The notes beneath the pieces are model-generated. The model did not search any database. It was given only the letters and a program-made list of their open reading frames with translations, and was not told the origin of the DNA. Shown here one piece after another: positions 52,758 through 61,602 of a DNA stretch of 64,000 nucleotides. Every line of letters starts with the position of its first letter. Within the stretch, counting starts at the first letter, position 1. This DNA comes from Algoriphagus terrigena DSM 22685 (lineage in GTDB: Bacteria > Bacteroidota > Bacteroidia > Cytophagales > Cyclobacteriaceae): positions 372,001-436,000 of the forward strand of contig NZ_KE386904.1 in assembly GCF_000429445.1 (NCBI RefSeq). Direction: 5' to 3'. A program made the position numbers and the translations under genes.

Positions 52758-54037
52758 TCTCTCAGGATATTATGGTCGTCAAAATAAATATCTCTAAGAA
52801 CTTCCAGATATTTTGGAAGAGTTTCTTCGCCGTCCAACAAAGAATCATAATTCGCAACGTAACTTCGAAGATACTCCATTTGAAACTCACTCAATATCCA
52901 ATTCTGTTCATTTTTCAAAATATCAAAATCAATTAGGGTTTGAATTACAAATTCATCAGAAAAACCATAGGGATCTCCAGCATAACTGGAAGTTTCAATT
53001 TTAAAAGAATTAATCCCGGACAGTATTGCTTCAAAATGGATAAAACTAACCCCAGACAAATGGAGCCTTATTCGAGACAGGTACAACTCTAAAGGTTCAA
53101 TATCAGGGTCACTAAAATCCTGAACATAACCACCAAATAACTCCTTTAATTTCAATTTCCTACCGGCACTAAACCCAGGATGAAATCTTACCACAATTCC
53201 AAACAAATTTGAAACAGAAATTGCCTTCAATATCCCTACAACTTTAAATTCATCATCTAGCAAATTCAAGCTAAGACCAATTAATCTAGAATCAGTTCTA
53301 GAGAATCGCAATCTAGCAATCTTATCAAACCTTACAGAACCCAATAGAAGAATGTTTGTTTTGGAGTCTCTGCTCTGAACCATGTATTTATCTTTTGATA
53401 TTTCGCCATCAAGTAAGGCATAGTCAAAACTTAGCGGAGGAAACCTTTCAGAAATACCAGCATGCTGAAGATAAACAGTAAGGATACTCAGTTTTTTGGA
53501 GATAAACGTAAGGGTCCTATAATACGCCAAATGATCATTTGAAAAAATAACCACTTTGATATTACTATTAGACAGAATCTTATTCCAAATTCTCAAGTAT
53601 CCAAATGTTATCCAAAATAGATGAAAGAAGGAAATCGCCACTCGCCTGTCATATCCTTTTAAGTTCCTCACCAACCCAATCAAATGAAAAAAGTAGGGTA
53701 AAGCATATAAATGAGCTAAAAATCTAGGAAAAGAGTTTCCCAAACTTGGACCAATAACGAGACATCTATCTAAACCTTCACTAATGGGAAGGATAACTTT
53801 ATTGTTATTTTTTGAAGAACTAACAGCCAAATAAACTTCACTTTTTAATGCCGGCATCCTATATAACCCATTAAAAAGGGACTTAAAAAAAGAAGAAAAA
53901 AATAAACAAATCGGCTTAATTAAGTTGGAAGAATATCTCTGAGGAAACTTTTCAAGGATCTGAAAATCCTCTTTTAGATTGTAGTTTAAATCTAGCAACT
54001 CGCTAAAATTTAGAAATCTAAAAATATCTTTGTTCAT
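52754..54037 (-). CDS. Putative GT-B glycosyltransferase (polymer-backbone or sialic-acid-transferase-like), uncertain
   Basis: I choose the ATG at 54037 (427 residues); an earlier one at 54097 would overlap the acyltransferase gene by 80 bp. The product has no membrane anchor and, in its C-terminal half, a GT-B-like pattern: VYLQHAGISERFPPLSFDYA, LLGSVRFDKIAR and the late LYLSRIRLHLSGVSFIHFEA. This is weakly reminiscent of the CDP-glycerol/polysialyltransferase-type superfamily. In a legionaminic-acid cluster it is a candidate nonulosonate transferase, but I cannot confirm this. It overlaps the acyltransferase by 20 bp and the Wzy-like gene by 4 bp. Confidence 0.55.
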   Translation of the reverse strand: MNKDIFRFLNFSELLDLNYNLKEDFQILEKFPQRYSSNLIKPICLFFSSFFKSLFNGLYRMPALKSEVYLAVSSSKNNNKVILPISEGLDRCLVIGPSLGNSFPRFLAHLYALPYFFHLIGLVRNLKGYDRRVAISFFHLFWITFGYLRIWNKILSNSNIKVVIFSNDHLAYYRTLTFISKKLSILTVYLQHAGISERFPPLSFDYALLDGEISKDKYMVQSRDSKTNILLLGSVRFDKIARLRFSRTDSRLIGLSLNLLDDEFKVVGILKAISVSNLFGIVVRFHPGFSAGRKLKLKELFGGYVQDFSDPDIEPLELYLSRIRLHLSGVSFIHFEAILSGINSFKIETSSYAGDPYGFSDEFVIQTLIDFDILKNEQNWILSEFQMEYLRSYVANYDSLLDGEETLPKYLEVLRDIYFDDHNILRD

Positions 54038-54518
54038 GAACCAACTTAAAGTAATGATCTTTATTTCTATATTTAAAGACTCTCGCAGGATGACCACCCG
54101 CGATGGCTAAATCAGGAATGTTATTAACAACTACACTTCCGGCCTGAATGATAGCACCTTCTCCTATCGTGACACCAGCTAATATAATGACGTTAATTCC
54201 AATCCAGACATTATCCTTAATGACAACATTTTCCACTATATAACTATTGTCATATGGAATAGCAGCACCCCCATCAAAATTATGGTAATGTGTAAATATA
54301 ATACATCCAGATCCAGAATGAAAATTATTACCTATATCACATCTACCCCTTCCAACTACTCGCAAGCCATTAAAATGAACATTTGAGCCGAGAAACGTAT
54401 CCCTCGTTAAATATGTCGGACCATTAGCAAACAAAATTCCTAAAGAACCACCAATTGCCCGCCTAACCCTGTAAGTCCAATACTTTCGTCTGATTAAAAA
54501 CCGTAATTTACTATACAT
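54018..54518 (-). CDS. Hexapeptide-repeat acyltransferase
   Basis: The 166-residue protein is a left-handed beta-helix acyltransferase of the LbetaH type: repeated hexapeptides such as GRCDIGNNFHSGSG, VVIKDNVWIGINVIILAGVT, IGEGAIIQAGSVV and the closing GGHPARVFKYRN. The catalytic His is probably within IFTHYHNF. It should transfer an acetyl group from acetyl-CoA to a sugar of the polymer or its precursor. It overlaps the flippase gene by 8 bp and the GT-B-like gene by 20 bp, indicating tight cotranscription. It is distinct from the LegH-type enzyme further right. Confidence 0.85.
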   Translation of the reverse strand: MYSKLRFLIRRKYWTYRVRRAIGGSLGILFANGPTYLTRDTFLGSNVHFNGLRVVGRGRCDIGNNFHSGSGCIIFTHYHNFDGGAAIPYDNSYIVENVVIKDNVWIGINVIILAGVTIGEGAIIQAGSVVVNNIPDLAIAGGHPARVFKYRNKDHYFKLVHEQRYF

Positions 54519-55770
54519 ATCTTTCTCTAATTTTCTTGGAAATCAAATAGCTCATTATATAATAAATCAAATTCACAACAAACACAGAATAGGCTGCTCC
54601 AGCTAAACCATAGTTAGAAATCAAATAGACAGATAAAGGAATATTGATTAGGGCCGTAAACAGCGTAATTGCAGTAATATAGTATGTCTTTTTTGAATAA
54701 AAAATAAAATTAACATGGATTTTATACAAACCAGAAAATCCAGTTGCAAGAGTCAAGGGGATAATAAACGAACGCGATGAAGAATATTCTTCCCCGAATA
54801 ACATTCCGACGGCTAAATAACCAAATGCTGAAAGTGCAACCGTTACAAATATTACAATGGCATAGTAGATCCGAACCATCCGCAATATTTGAACATCCAT
54901 ACTTTGCCTGGGTTTGCTCAATTTTTCAAAAAGCGACGGAACATATGCTTTATTTAAAGCGTCGAAAAGTACTGTTCCAATAATATTAAACGTCGAGGCA
55001 ATTCCAAAACTAGCAGTGTAAGAAGACCCCATTTTATTATTTACAACGACTCTATTGATGGTGGCTCCTGCCCAAGCTGATATTCTATGCAAAGAAATTG
55101 GAAATGAAATTCTCAGACCATCTAAGACGAATTTCTTCGCATCAATCAAACTCCATTTAAAAAGATCCCCCTTCATAAAGGAGAAAATACTATAAATTGC
55201 CGCGAATATATAACCCAAGAGATAACCCAATAGAATTCCTTTCCAACTAAGAGATGTGAAAACCACAAGTATTATTGAAAATGCACTTTTTAAGAGTGTT
55301 TGGATGATAGTGTACACTCCGAACTTAGAAACCTTTCTTTCATTTCTCCAAATAGCTTGTCTTAACTCACTAATGTACTGAAAGAATATTATCCCCAGCA
55401 AAATGTAGAATCCCTCTTCATAAAAACCTGAAATACTAGATAATTCATCAACAAAGACAATAGTAATAGTGGAAAAGAAAGAAAAAATAATCACGAAAAC
55501 CATTAAACTTATTGTAAAATAAGAGGAGAACTTTTCCTTTGTTAGATTATAATAATTAAGAATTACTGAGTTTTGAAGGGATAGTGTTAGTATCGGAATA
55601 AAAAGCTGAACCAATGCTTGATATAGCACAAAAATTCCCATTGCCTCTTTAGAGATCACTCTTGTATAAACCGGGAGTAAAAGGAAGGGCATCAGCTTAT
55701 CAAAAATATTAATTGTCGTGTATAGCGATGCCTCCCTAAACAACTTAGACTGCCTTAGTTTAGATATCAC
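54511..55770 (-). CDS. Wzx-like polysaccharide flippase
   Basis: The 419-residue protein has about twelve membrane helices and the MOP-family pattern seen in O-antigen/capsule flippases, with the starting stretch LYTTINIFDKLMPFLLLPVY. It would move the lipid-linked repeat unit across the inner membrane. Its presence next to a Wzy-like gene points to the Wzx/Wzy-dependent route rather than an ABC exporter. The start overlaps the CMP-sugar synthetase gene by 4 bp. Its codons are AT-rich like the neighbours. Confidence 0.83.
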   Translation of the reverse strand: MISKLRQSKLFREASLYTTINIFDKLMPFLLLPVYTRVISKEAMGIFVLYQALVQLFIPILTLSLQNSVILNYYNLTKEKFSSYFTISLMVFVIIFSFFSTITIVFVDELSSISGFYEEGFYILLGIIFFQYISELRQAIWRNERKVSKFGVYTIIQTLLKSAFSIILVVFTSLSWKGILLGYLLGYIFAAIYSIFSFMKGDLFKWSLIDAKKFVLDGLRISFPISLHRISAWAGATINRVVVNNKMGSSYTASFGIASTFNIIGTVLFDALNKAYVPSLFEKLSKPRQSMDVQILRMVRIYYAIVIFVTVALSAFGYLAVGMLFGEEYSSSRSFIIPLTLATGFSGLYKIHVNFIFYSKKTYYITAITLFTALINIPLSVYLISNYGLAGAAYSVFVVNLIYYIMSYLISKKIRERYV

Positions 55771-56450
55771 AGTAAATTCTTTTCAAGAAAAAATTCAGCA
55801 ATTTTAAAATCCAAGTCCTCATCGATGTCGAGGGAAAATCTCTTATCCATGACGAATTTTCGAATCTTACTTGACAAATTTCTATTTTTTAAAAAATCCC
55901 TGCTATATATATATATAGCTCCATTTAACTCATAAACAGTAGGAAGATCCTGTCTTCTGGTATACGGAGCATCTAACATCTTTTTAAGCCACCCTTCCGG
56001 GGACTCTTCCACCAAAACAAAATAGGGATTTGATTTAGTCTCTATTACTGAATAAATGGCATCGCAGTTGCCGTCAAGTAATTTTAATGCTTCCACAATA
56101 TGGTTTGAATTCCTAAACGGCGAAGTTGGCTGAAGCAATATTATAGTATCAGGAACGTAACCAAGTTGAAATTCGTAAAAATTAATCGCATGATCTATTA
56201 CTTCCGCAGAACCCGCTAAATCTGTGGATAATTCGGTGGGCCTTAAGAAAGGAACTTTTAGGCCAGTTTTCTCAACAATATCTTTTATCTCAAGATCATC
56301 CGTAGATACACATATCACTTCATCTTTAAATACTGACCTTGCAGCCTCAATGGTATAATATATCAAAGGTTTACCTCCTAATAATTTTATATTTTTCCGA
56401 GGCACCCCTTTGGACCCTCCCCGGGCGGGAATTATTATCAATGGTTTCAA
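55767..56450 (-). CDS. legF: CMP-nonulosonate synthetase (LegF/NeuA type)
   Basis: The 227-residue cytidylyltransferase shows the family start IIPARGGSKGVPRKNIKLLG, the middle DTIILLQPTSPFRN and the NGAIYIYSRD motif. It activates a 9-carbon sugar acid to CMP-sugar. The rest of the gene set just upstream (PtmE, LegG, LegI, LegH, LegC and LegB types) makes legionaminic acid the most likely substrate. Pseudaminic or N-acetylneuraminic acid cannot be excluded by this gene alone. It is separated from the PtmE-like gene by 170 bp. Confidence 0.87.
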   Translation of the reverse strand: MKPLIIIPARGGSKGVPRKNIKLLGGKPLIYYTIEAARSVFKDEVICVSTDDLEIKDIVEKTGLKVPFLRPTELSTDLAGSAEVIDHAINFYEFQLGYVPDTIILLQPTSPFRNSNHIVEALKLLDGNCDAIYSVIETKSNPYFVLVEESPEGWLKKMLDAPYTRRQDLPTVYELNGAIYIYSRDFLKNRNLSSKIRKFVMDKRFSLDIDEDLDFKIAEFFLEKNLL

Positions 56451-56620
56451 TTTAAATTAATTTAAATAAGTAGGCTCTATTAAGAGATCTAAATGTACTG
56501 ATAGAACAATAAAATTCATGCAATTTTCTCAGCATATACATTAAAATGAACAATCATACACTAAAACTAGATAATTAACCGATTTGCTGTAAAATAAATA
56601 AGAGCGGTATAATCAAAAAG

Positions 56621-57673
56621 TCAATAAACATGTTTTGCTAGTTCTTGAGCCTGTTTATAATCCACAGGATTACCAATATCTATCCAGAAGCCCAGTATTG
56701 GGTTATGAATTAACTTCCCGCCACCCTTAACTAACTCCCCCATTAGATCGGTGATATCGTAAAACTCATTTTTCGGAATTTGATGCACGAGTTCTTTTTT
56801 CAAGATGTAAATGCCGGCATTTGAATGATAAACATAGGAAGGCTTTTCTTTAAAATCCAGCACACGTGTATCTCTCGTTTCAAAAATCGCATAGGGTATG
56901 TCAACCTTATACTCTGTGGAAGCAACAGCCATATCTGCATTCTGTTCTATCAGCGCTAAATAGAGTTCTTCAAAGTCCACATCTGTAAACAGATCACTGT
57001 TCATCACCAAGATATGTTCTGTTTCAAAATGATCCACAAGAGATAAGGCGCCCGCTGTGCCCAGTGGTTTATCCTCTTTAATATACACTATCGTAATCCC
57101 CTTATTGCTTCCATCGCCAAAATACTGTTCAATCTGCTCGCCCAAGTATTTGACAGAGATGTATATCTTTTTTATTCCGAAAGAAATCAAGCGATCTATA
57201 TTGTTCTCAATGATTGGTTTTTCACCCAAAGGCAACATGGGTTTAGGAATGGTATCCGTTAGTGGGCTTAGCCGCTTTCCTCTACCACCGGCCATGATCA
57301 TACATTCCAAGGGAAGTTGAGATTTTATGACTTCCAGATCGATGATTTTCACCAGTTTTCCAAATTCATCTAGAATAGGTAGAATTTTTATATCTCTTTT
57401 TCGAAATTGTTGGAGATCCAAAAATCCTTCACGTTTTCTTTCAAAAACAAAATCTCTGTTACAGATCTGACCAGTAGATATATACAAGTCAGCATTTTTA
57501 AGCAAAGATCTGCGAATATCGCCATCAGTCAAGGATCCTAATATGGTGTTGTCATCATCTACCACAAACAAGATCAGCCTGCTGATATGACTAATATACA
57601 GGATACCATTCAACTTTTGTAAGGCATCCAGAATTGTTTTACCCTTATGAATGAGTAAGTTCTCCAAATTCAT
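56621..57673 (-). CDS. ptmE: PtmE-like nucleotidyltransferase with CBS pair (GDP-sugar synthesis)
   Basis: The 350-residue protein has two CBS motifs in about residues 1-120 (LGSLTDGDIRRSLLKN) and a nucleotidyltransferase domain (about 125-345) with MIMAGGRGKRLSPLTDTIPK, PLGEKPIIENNI, the metal-site VMNSDLFTDVDF and the ending GFWIDIGNPVDYKQA. In Campylobacter, PtmE makes GDP-glucosamine, which feeds the GDP-linked legionaminic acid route. The CBS pair may sense a nucleotide and adjust activity. It lies 2 bp after the LegG-type gene. Confidence 0.83.
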   Translation of the reverse strand: MNLENLLIHKGKTILDALQKLNGILYISHISRLILFVVDDDNTILGSLTDGDIRRSLLKNADLYISTGQICNRDFVFERKREGFLDLQQFRKRDIKILPILDEFGKLVKIIDLEVIKSQLPLECMIMAGGRGKRLSPLTDTIPKPMLPLGEKPIIENNIDRLISFGIKKIYISVKYLGEQIEQYFGDGSNKGITIVYIKEDKPLGTAGALSLVDHFETEHILVMNSDLFTDVDFEELYLALIEQNADMAVASTEYKVDIPYAIFETRDTRVLDFKEKPSYVYHSNAGIYILKKELVHQIPKNEFYDITDLMGELVKGGGKLIHNPILGFWIDIGNPVDYKQAQELAKHVY

Positions 57674-57675
57674 TG

Positions 57676-58833
57676 TTAAAATTTTAGATTGAAAAATGCT
57701 TTCTTAATGTCTACCGAAGGTAGATCTGACAGTACTTTCATAATTTGATTTACAGTATCTCCATTTCCATAATGTTGCTTTTGATTCTTTATCCTATCCC
57801 GAAATTCAGTACTTAATCCCTTAATTATAGCAGCGGCTATCTCTGTTTCATTGGGAAGCGTATTAATTACACTTTCAGGCATGACTCTTCCTTTTTGTCT
57901 ATCTCCAATATTAATAGTGGGCACATTAAAATAGGGGACTTCTAGAATTCCACTCGAAGAATTGCCGACAATCATGTCCATATACTGAATACAAGACAAA
58001 TAGCGTAGTTGACCTAATGATCTAAACTCAATAGCAATCTCATTGTTCTCGGCTACGAATTGTGAGATCATGTGATTGATTATTCGTCCGTCCCTATCCG
58101 AGTTGGCATGGGTGAAAATAAAATGAGTTTCCTCAAGAGTCCTAAATACATTAAGTACAGCTTTGAATTGCTCTTCCGCGGAATTATTTTCTAAGGTAAC
58201 AGGATGATAAGTGATTAATATATTTCTCTTGCTTAAATTAAATCCTATTGATTTTTCAAAATCTTCTCTACTCAATAATTTAAGGTTTCGAATTGAATCC
58301 AACCCAATGGCCCCGACATTAAACACCCTGTCAGGGTGTTCTCCCAATTGAATTATACGCTTTCGGTAGATCTCTGTCGAAGCAAAATGCAACGAACTCA
58401 TCTTTGTAATGGCATGGCGAATTCCTTCGTCATAAGCTCCTTCTGTCGTTTCCCCGCCATGAATATGTGCTATGGGAATATTTGCGAACATTGCAGCTGT
58501 AGCTGCTGCCAACATTTCAGAACGGTCTCCCAGAATGAATATCAAATCTGGCTTCAATTCATCTATTGCATCGGCAAATCCTATCATAGCCAATCCAACA
58601 GATTTTGTTATACCAACTGCAGTATCTGAAGAAAGTAAACACTCTATTTTTTTTGCTATTGGGTAACCGTCTTTCTCAATCTCCTGTATAGTATAGCCGA
58701 ACTCAGGCGAAAGGTGCATGGCAGTAACAATAAGTTGCAACTGATATCTGTTACCCCGAAAAATTTGATCGATAAGAGGTTTTAAAAGCCCAAACTCAGC
58801 TCTTGTCCCTGTGACGACGGCAATTTTTTTCAC
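57676..58833 (-). CDS. legG: Hydrolysing sugar-nucleotide 2-epimerase (LegG/NeuC type)
   Basis: The 385-residue enzyme belongs to the hydrolysing branch of the 2-epimerase family: VTGTRAEFGLLKPLIDQI, ILGDRSEMLAAATAA, IPIAHIHGGETTEGAYDEGI, THANSDRDGR and the VGNSSSGILEVPYF motif. It should remove the nucleotide and invert C2, giving a free 2,4-diacetamido-trideoxy-mannose in the legionaminic pathway or ManNAc in the sialic acid route. The neighbouring LegB/LegC/LegH and PtmE genes favour LegG. It abuts the synthase gene with no gap. Confidence 0.87.
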   Translation of the reverse strand: MKKIAVVTGTRAEFGLLKPLIDQIFRGNRYQLQLIVTAMHLSPEFGYTIQEIEKDGYPIAKKIECLLSSDTAVGITKSVGLAMIGFADAIDELKPDLIFILGDRSEMLAAATAAMFANIPIAHIHGGETTEGAYDEGIRHAITKMSSLHFASTEIYRKRIIQLGEHPDRVFNVGAIGLDSIRNLKLLSREDFEKSIGFNLSKRNILITYHPVTLENNSAEEQFKAVLNVFRTLEETHFIFTHANSDRDGRIINHMISQFVAENNEIAIEFRSLGQLRYLSCIQYMDMIVGNSSSGILEVPYFNVPTINIGDRQKGRVMPESVINTLPNETEIAAAIIKGLSTEFRDRIKNQKQHYGNGDTVNQIMKVLSDLPSVDIKKAFFNLKF

Positions 58834-59847
58834 TTACTCTAAAACAATTAACTCTTCCGGTTCAAAATCTTTCATGGCAGTGGATCCCACTACCTCATCC
58901 CATCTCATAGGACTCACTCCTATACCAGGGCGCTTAACCCCCAGATTTGATTCGCTTAAAGTCTCACCCTTTCTAATAGGTTTCACAGCAATGATACTCT
59001 TACGTGCCACAAACTTATTTTTTATTTCAGATGAAGAGGGTTCTTTGATTCCTGATCCGGAAATAGCTCTTTCTATATTTCGAATCGTCCTAACCATCTC
59101 TTTCAGCTCAGCCGGCTCTAAAGAAGCCCTGTGATCCGGTCCCGGCAAATTTCGATCAAGAGTAAAATGCTTTTCAATAACAGTTGCACCCAAAGCCACA
59201 GCTGCAATAGGAACCTCGATTCCTAATGTATGGTCAGAATACCCTATTTTAACATTCAATTTCCTTCCAATGTCATTCATTGCTCTAAGATTGACATCTT
59301 CCATAGGCGTTGGATACTCAGTATTACAATGGACTACGGTAATATCGCTTTTTGCAATGCCTCCATCAAGTAGAACTTCGAAAGCTTCTTGGACTTCACC
59401 CATGGACGCCATGCCGGTTGACATAACTACTGGCTTATTAAAACTCGCAATCTTACGCAAATAAGGAAGATTTGTAATTTCCCCAGAAGGAATCTTAAAA
59501 AGGTCTATCCCAATATTATATAAAAACCCTAAACTATCAAGATCAAAACCGGTGGAAAGGAACTTGATTGACTTTGATTTACAATAAGAAATTAGCTCTA
59601 GATGTGCATCTTCAGACAATTCCAATTTTTTCAGCATCTCATACTGAGAATCTGTATTGCCAGTGTTGGAATTTTGGTAATCCGCGCGACCGGCAGATTT
59701 GGTTACCAATTTTGACGCTTTAAAAGTTTGAAACTTTACATAATCTGAGCCGGACTCAGCAGCAGCATCAATAAGTTTTTTAGCTTGTTCAATATCCCCA
59801 TTGTGGTTGACACCTGCTTCCGCAATTATAAGCACTCTGTTAATCAT
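58834..59847 (-). CDS. legI: Nonulosonate synthase (LegI/NeuB type)
   Basis: The 337-residue protein has the NeuB barrel (about 1-270) and a C-terminal SAF antifreeze-like domain (about 275-337, RKSIIAVKPIRKGETLSESNL, shortened here). Motifs are AEAGVNHNGDIEQAKKLIDA, VKFQTFKASKL, KIPSGEITNLPYL, STGMASMGEVQEAF and EKHFTLDRNLPGPDHRASLE. It condenses PEP with the amino-trideoxy-mannose to make the 9-carbon acid. It overlaps the LegH gene by 4 bp and abuts the LegG gene, so the three are translationally linked. Confidence 0.92.
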   Translation of the reverse strand: MINRVLIIAEAGVNHNGDIEQAKKLIDAAAESGSDYVKFQTFKASKLVTKSAGRADYQNSNTGNTDSQYEMLKKLELSEDAHLELISYCKSKSIKFLSTGFDLDSLGFLYNIGIDLFKIPSGEITNLPYLRKIASFNKPVVMSTGMASMGEVQEAFEVLLDGGIAKSDITVVHCNTEYPTPMEDVNLRAMNDIGRKLNVKIGYSDHTLGIEVPIAAVALGATVIEKHFTLDRNLPGPDHRASLEPAELKEMVRTIRNIERAISGSGIKEPSSSEIKNKFVARKSIIAVKPIRKGETLSESNLGVKRPGIGVSPMRWDEVVGSTAMKDFEPEELIVLE

Positions 59848-60467
59848 ATTATTCTGCCTGGATTTCCAACTATTTTTTGATGATCTTCAATATCTTTTAA
59901 CACTACCGAACCCGCTCCAATGACAACGTTTTTTCCAATTCGAACCCCTTGTTTGATCACAGCATTTGCACCTATAAAACTTAGATCACCTACTCTTACA
60001 TTCCCCGCTAAAACGGCTCCTGGAGCTATATGTACGGCATCGCCAATCACACATTCATGCTCTACTATGGCACCAGTATTGACAATACAAAGGTCGCCAA
60101 CTTTTGCTAATGGATTAATAGAAACGTTCTTGGAGATAAAATTCCCAAAGCCCATAATACAGGTTTTTGAAATGGAACTGGTTGGATGAATGACGTTTAG
60201 AAGCTTTCTTTTCTTTGATAGAATATAGTCTGCAATCCTTTTCCTCACTTCATTGCTACCAATTCCAAGAATGTAATTCTTGTCAGTTTCCCACTCATCA
60301 AAGTCATCATCCATTTCATTTCCCAAATATTTCAAGTCAAATGGGTTTAAAACGCTTTTTCTGAGCTCGATGTAGCCTGTTAGTTGCAAGCCTGACAGAA
60401 AAGCCGCCTCGGCCACAACAAACCCATGGCCCGAATACCCAACCAACGTCACTTCCCTATTTGACAC
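59844..60467 (-). CDS. legH: NeuD/PglD-family N-acetyltransferase (LegH type)
   Basis: I propose the GTG at 60467 as start: the product then begins VSNREVTLVGYSGHGFVVAE, the Rossmann-like opening of the PglD/NeuD family, and overlaps the LegC stop by 11 bp. An ATG at 60521 would add 18 residues lying wholly inside legC. The N-terminal substrate-binding domain (about 1-80) is followed by a left-handed beta-helix (about 85-207) with hexapeptides such as GDLCIVNTGAIVEHECVIGD and the catalytic His in VEHE. It should acetylate the 4-amino group of the LegC product. It overlaps the synthase gene by 4 bp. Confidence 0.78.
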   Translation of the reverse strand: MSNREVTLVGYSGHGFVVAEAAFLSGLQLTGYIELRKSVLNPFDLKYLGNEMDDDFDEWETDKNYILGIGSNEVRKRIADYILSKKRKLLNVIHPTSSISKTCIMGFGNFISKNVSINPLAKVGDLCIVNTGAIVEHECVIGDAVHIAPGAVLAGNVRVGDLSFIGANAVIKQGVRIGKNVVIGAGSVVLKDIEDHQKIVGNPGRII

Positions 60468-61602
60468 TACTCGGAATATTGACGATACGTTCTTCCAAAA
60501 ACTCCGCGTTCTGCTGCTCATCCCGTATGCAGGACTTATACATAGGTAATTTATACAACAATTGCCATATTGGACGGGTCATTACCTTTGAGTCGTTCGT
60601 CTCCTTCAAGAAAGAATCCCTTTCCATTCTATCTTCTAGCTCAACGCACATTAACCAATAATTTGCCTTTGTATTAGGTCTCTCAGTACGGAATTTAATG
60701 TCTTGCGCCTTGAAAAAATGGTCATACTCTTCTGCTAGTTTTCTTTTTTCGGATAGAAAACAATCTAACTGTTCCAATTGAGCGCAGGCAAGGGCGGCAT
60801 TAAGATTGGGCATCCTGAAATTATAGCCCAATTCATCATGATAATATTCAAAGGGGTGCGGCTTTTTGGCAGTAGTTGTCAGATATTTGGCTTTTTCACC
60901 CAGGGATAAAGAACTACTTACTATTGCCCCTCCGCCCCCGCAAGTGGCTATTTTGTTTCCGTTAAAAGAAAACACGCCAATATCGCCAAAGCTACCTGTT
61001 GGTTTTCCGTGAAATTCACTACCCAAAGACTCAGCTGCATCTTCAACTAGAGGGATTCCCCACTTTTTGCAAACAACTACCAATTCATCGATTCGAACTG
61101 GGAAACCGAAGGTATGCATAGGCAGGCATGCTGCAATTCTATTTCCGGTCCGTTTGTTATAGCACCCATCCTCGCGAAGTTCACCAAACTCTTCAAGGAA
61201 ATTACTGACTGCAGTCGGAGAAAGCCCCATTGTATCACGATCCACGTCCAAAAAAACCGGGTGAGCAGCGTTATATGCGATAGCATTTGCTGTCGCAACA
61301 AAAGTTAAGGCTTGTGTGAGTACTTCGTCCCCCGCCTTAACACCGACAAGTCTTAAAGCTACTTGTATTCCAGAGGTACCGTTAACTACTGCAACTGCTT
61401 TTGACGTTGCCGTAATCTGCTGCATCATTTCTTCAAATTTATCCACATATGCGCCCACTGAAGAAACAAAGGTAGAATCTATTGTATCGTTAAGGTATTT
61501 CTTTTCATTACCCCGAAAACGGGGCTCATGCAACGGTATAAATTTGCTCGTATTGAAGCTCTCGCGAACAAAACGAATCGTTTCCTGAAATTTGTTCATC
61601 AC
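60457..61602 (-). CDS. legC: LegC-family PLP aminotransferase
   Basis: The 381-residue protein is a DegT/DnrJ/EryC1/StrS aminotransferase. It opens with FIPLHEPRFRGNEKKYLND, has VVNGTSGIQVALRLVGVKAG, PLVEDAAESLGSEFHGKPTG and the PLP lysine K217 in SFNGNKIATCGGGGA. LegC-type enzymes add a 4-amino group to the 4-keto sugar made by LegB. It overlaps the LegB gene by 4 bp and the LegH gene by 11 bp. Confidence 0.9.
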   Translation of the reverse strand: MMNKFQETIRFVRESFNTSKFIPLHEPRFRGNEKKYLNDTIDSTFVSSVGAYVDKFEEMMQQITATSKAVAVVNGTSGIQVALRLVGVKAGDEVLTQALTFVATANAIAYNAAHPVFLDVDRDTMGLSPTAVSNFLEEFGELREDGCYNKRTGNRIAACLPMHTFGFPVRIDELVVVCKKWGIPLVEDAAESLGSEFHGKPTGSFGDIGVFSFNGNKIATCGGGGAIVSSSLSLGEKAKYLTTTAKKPHPFEYYHDELGYNFRMPNLNAALACAQLEQLDCFLSEKRKLAEEYDHFFKAQDIKFRTERPNTKANYWLMCVELEDRMERDSFLKETNDSKVMTRPIWQLLYKLPMYKSCIRDEQQNAEFLEERIVNIPSSVK

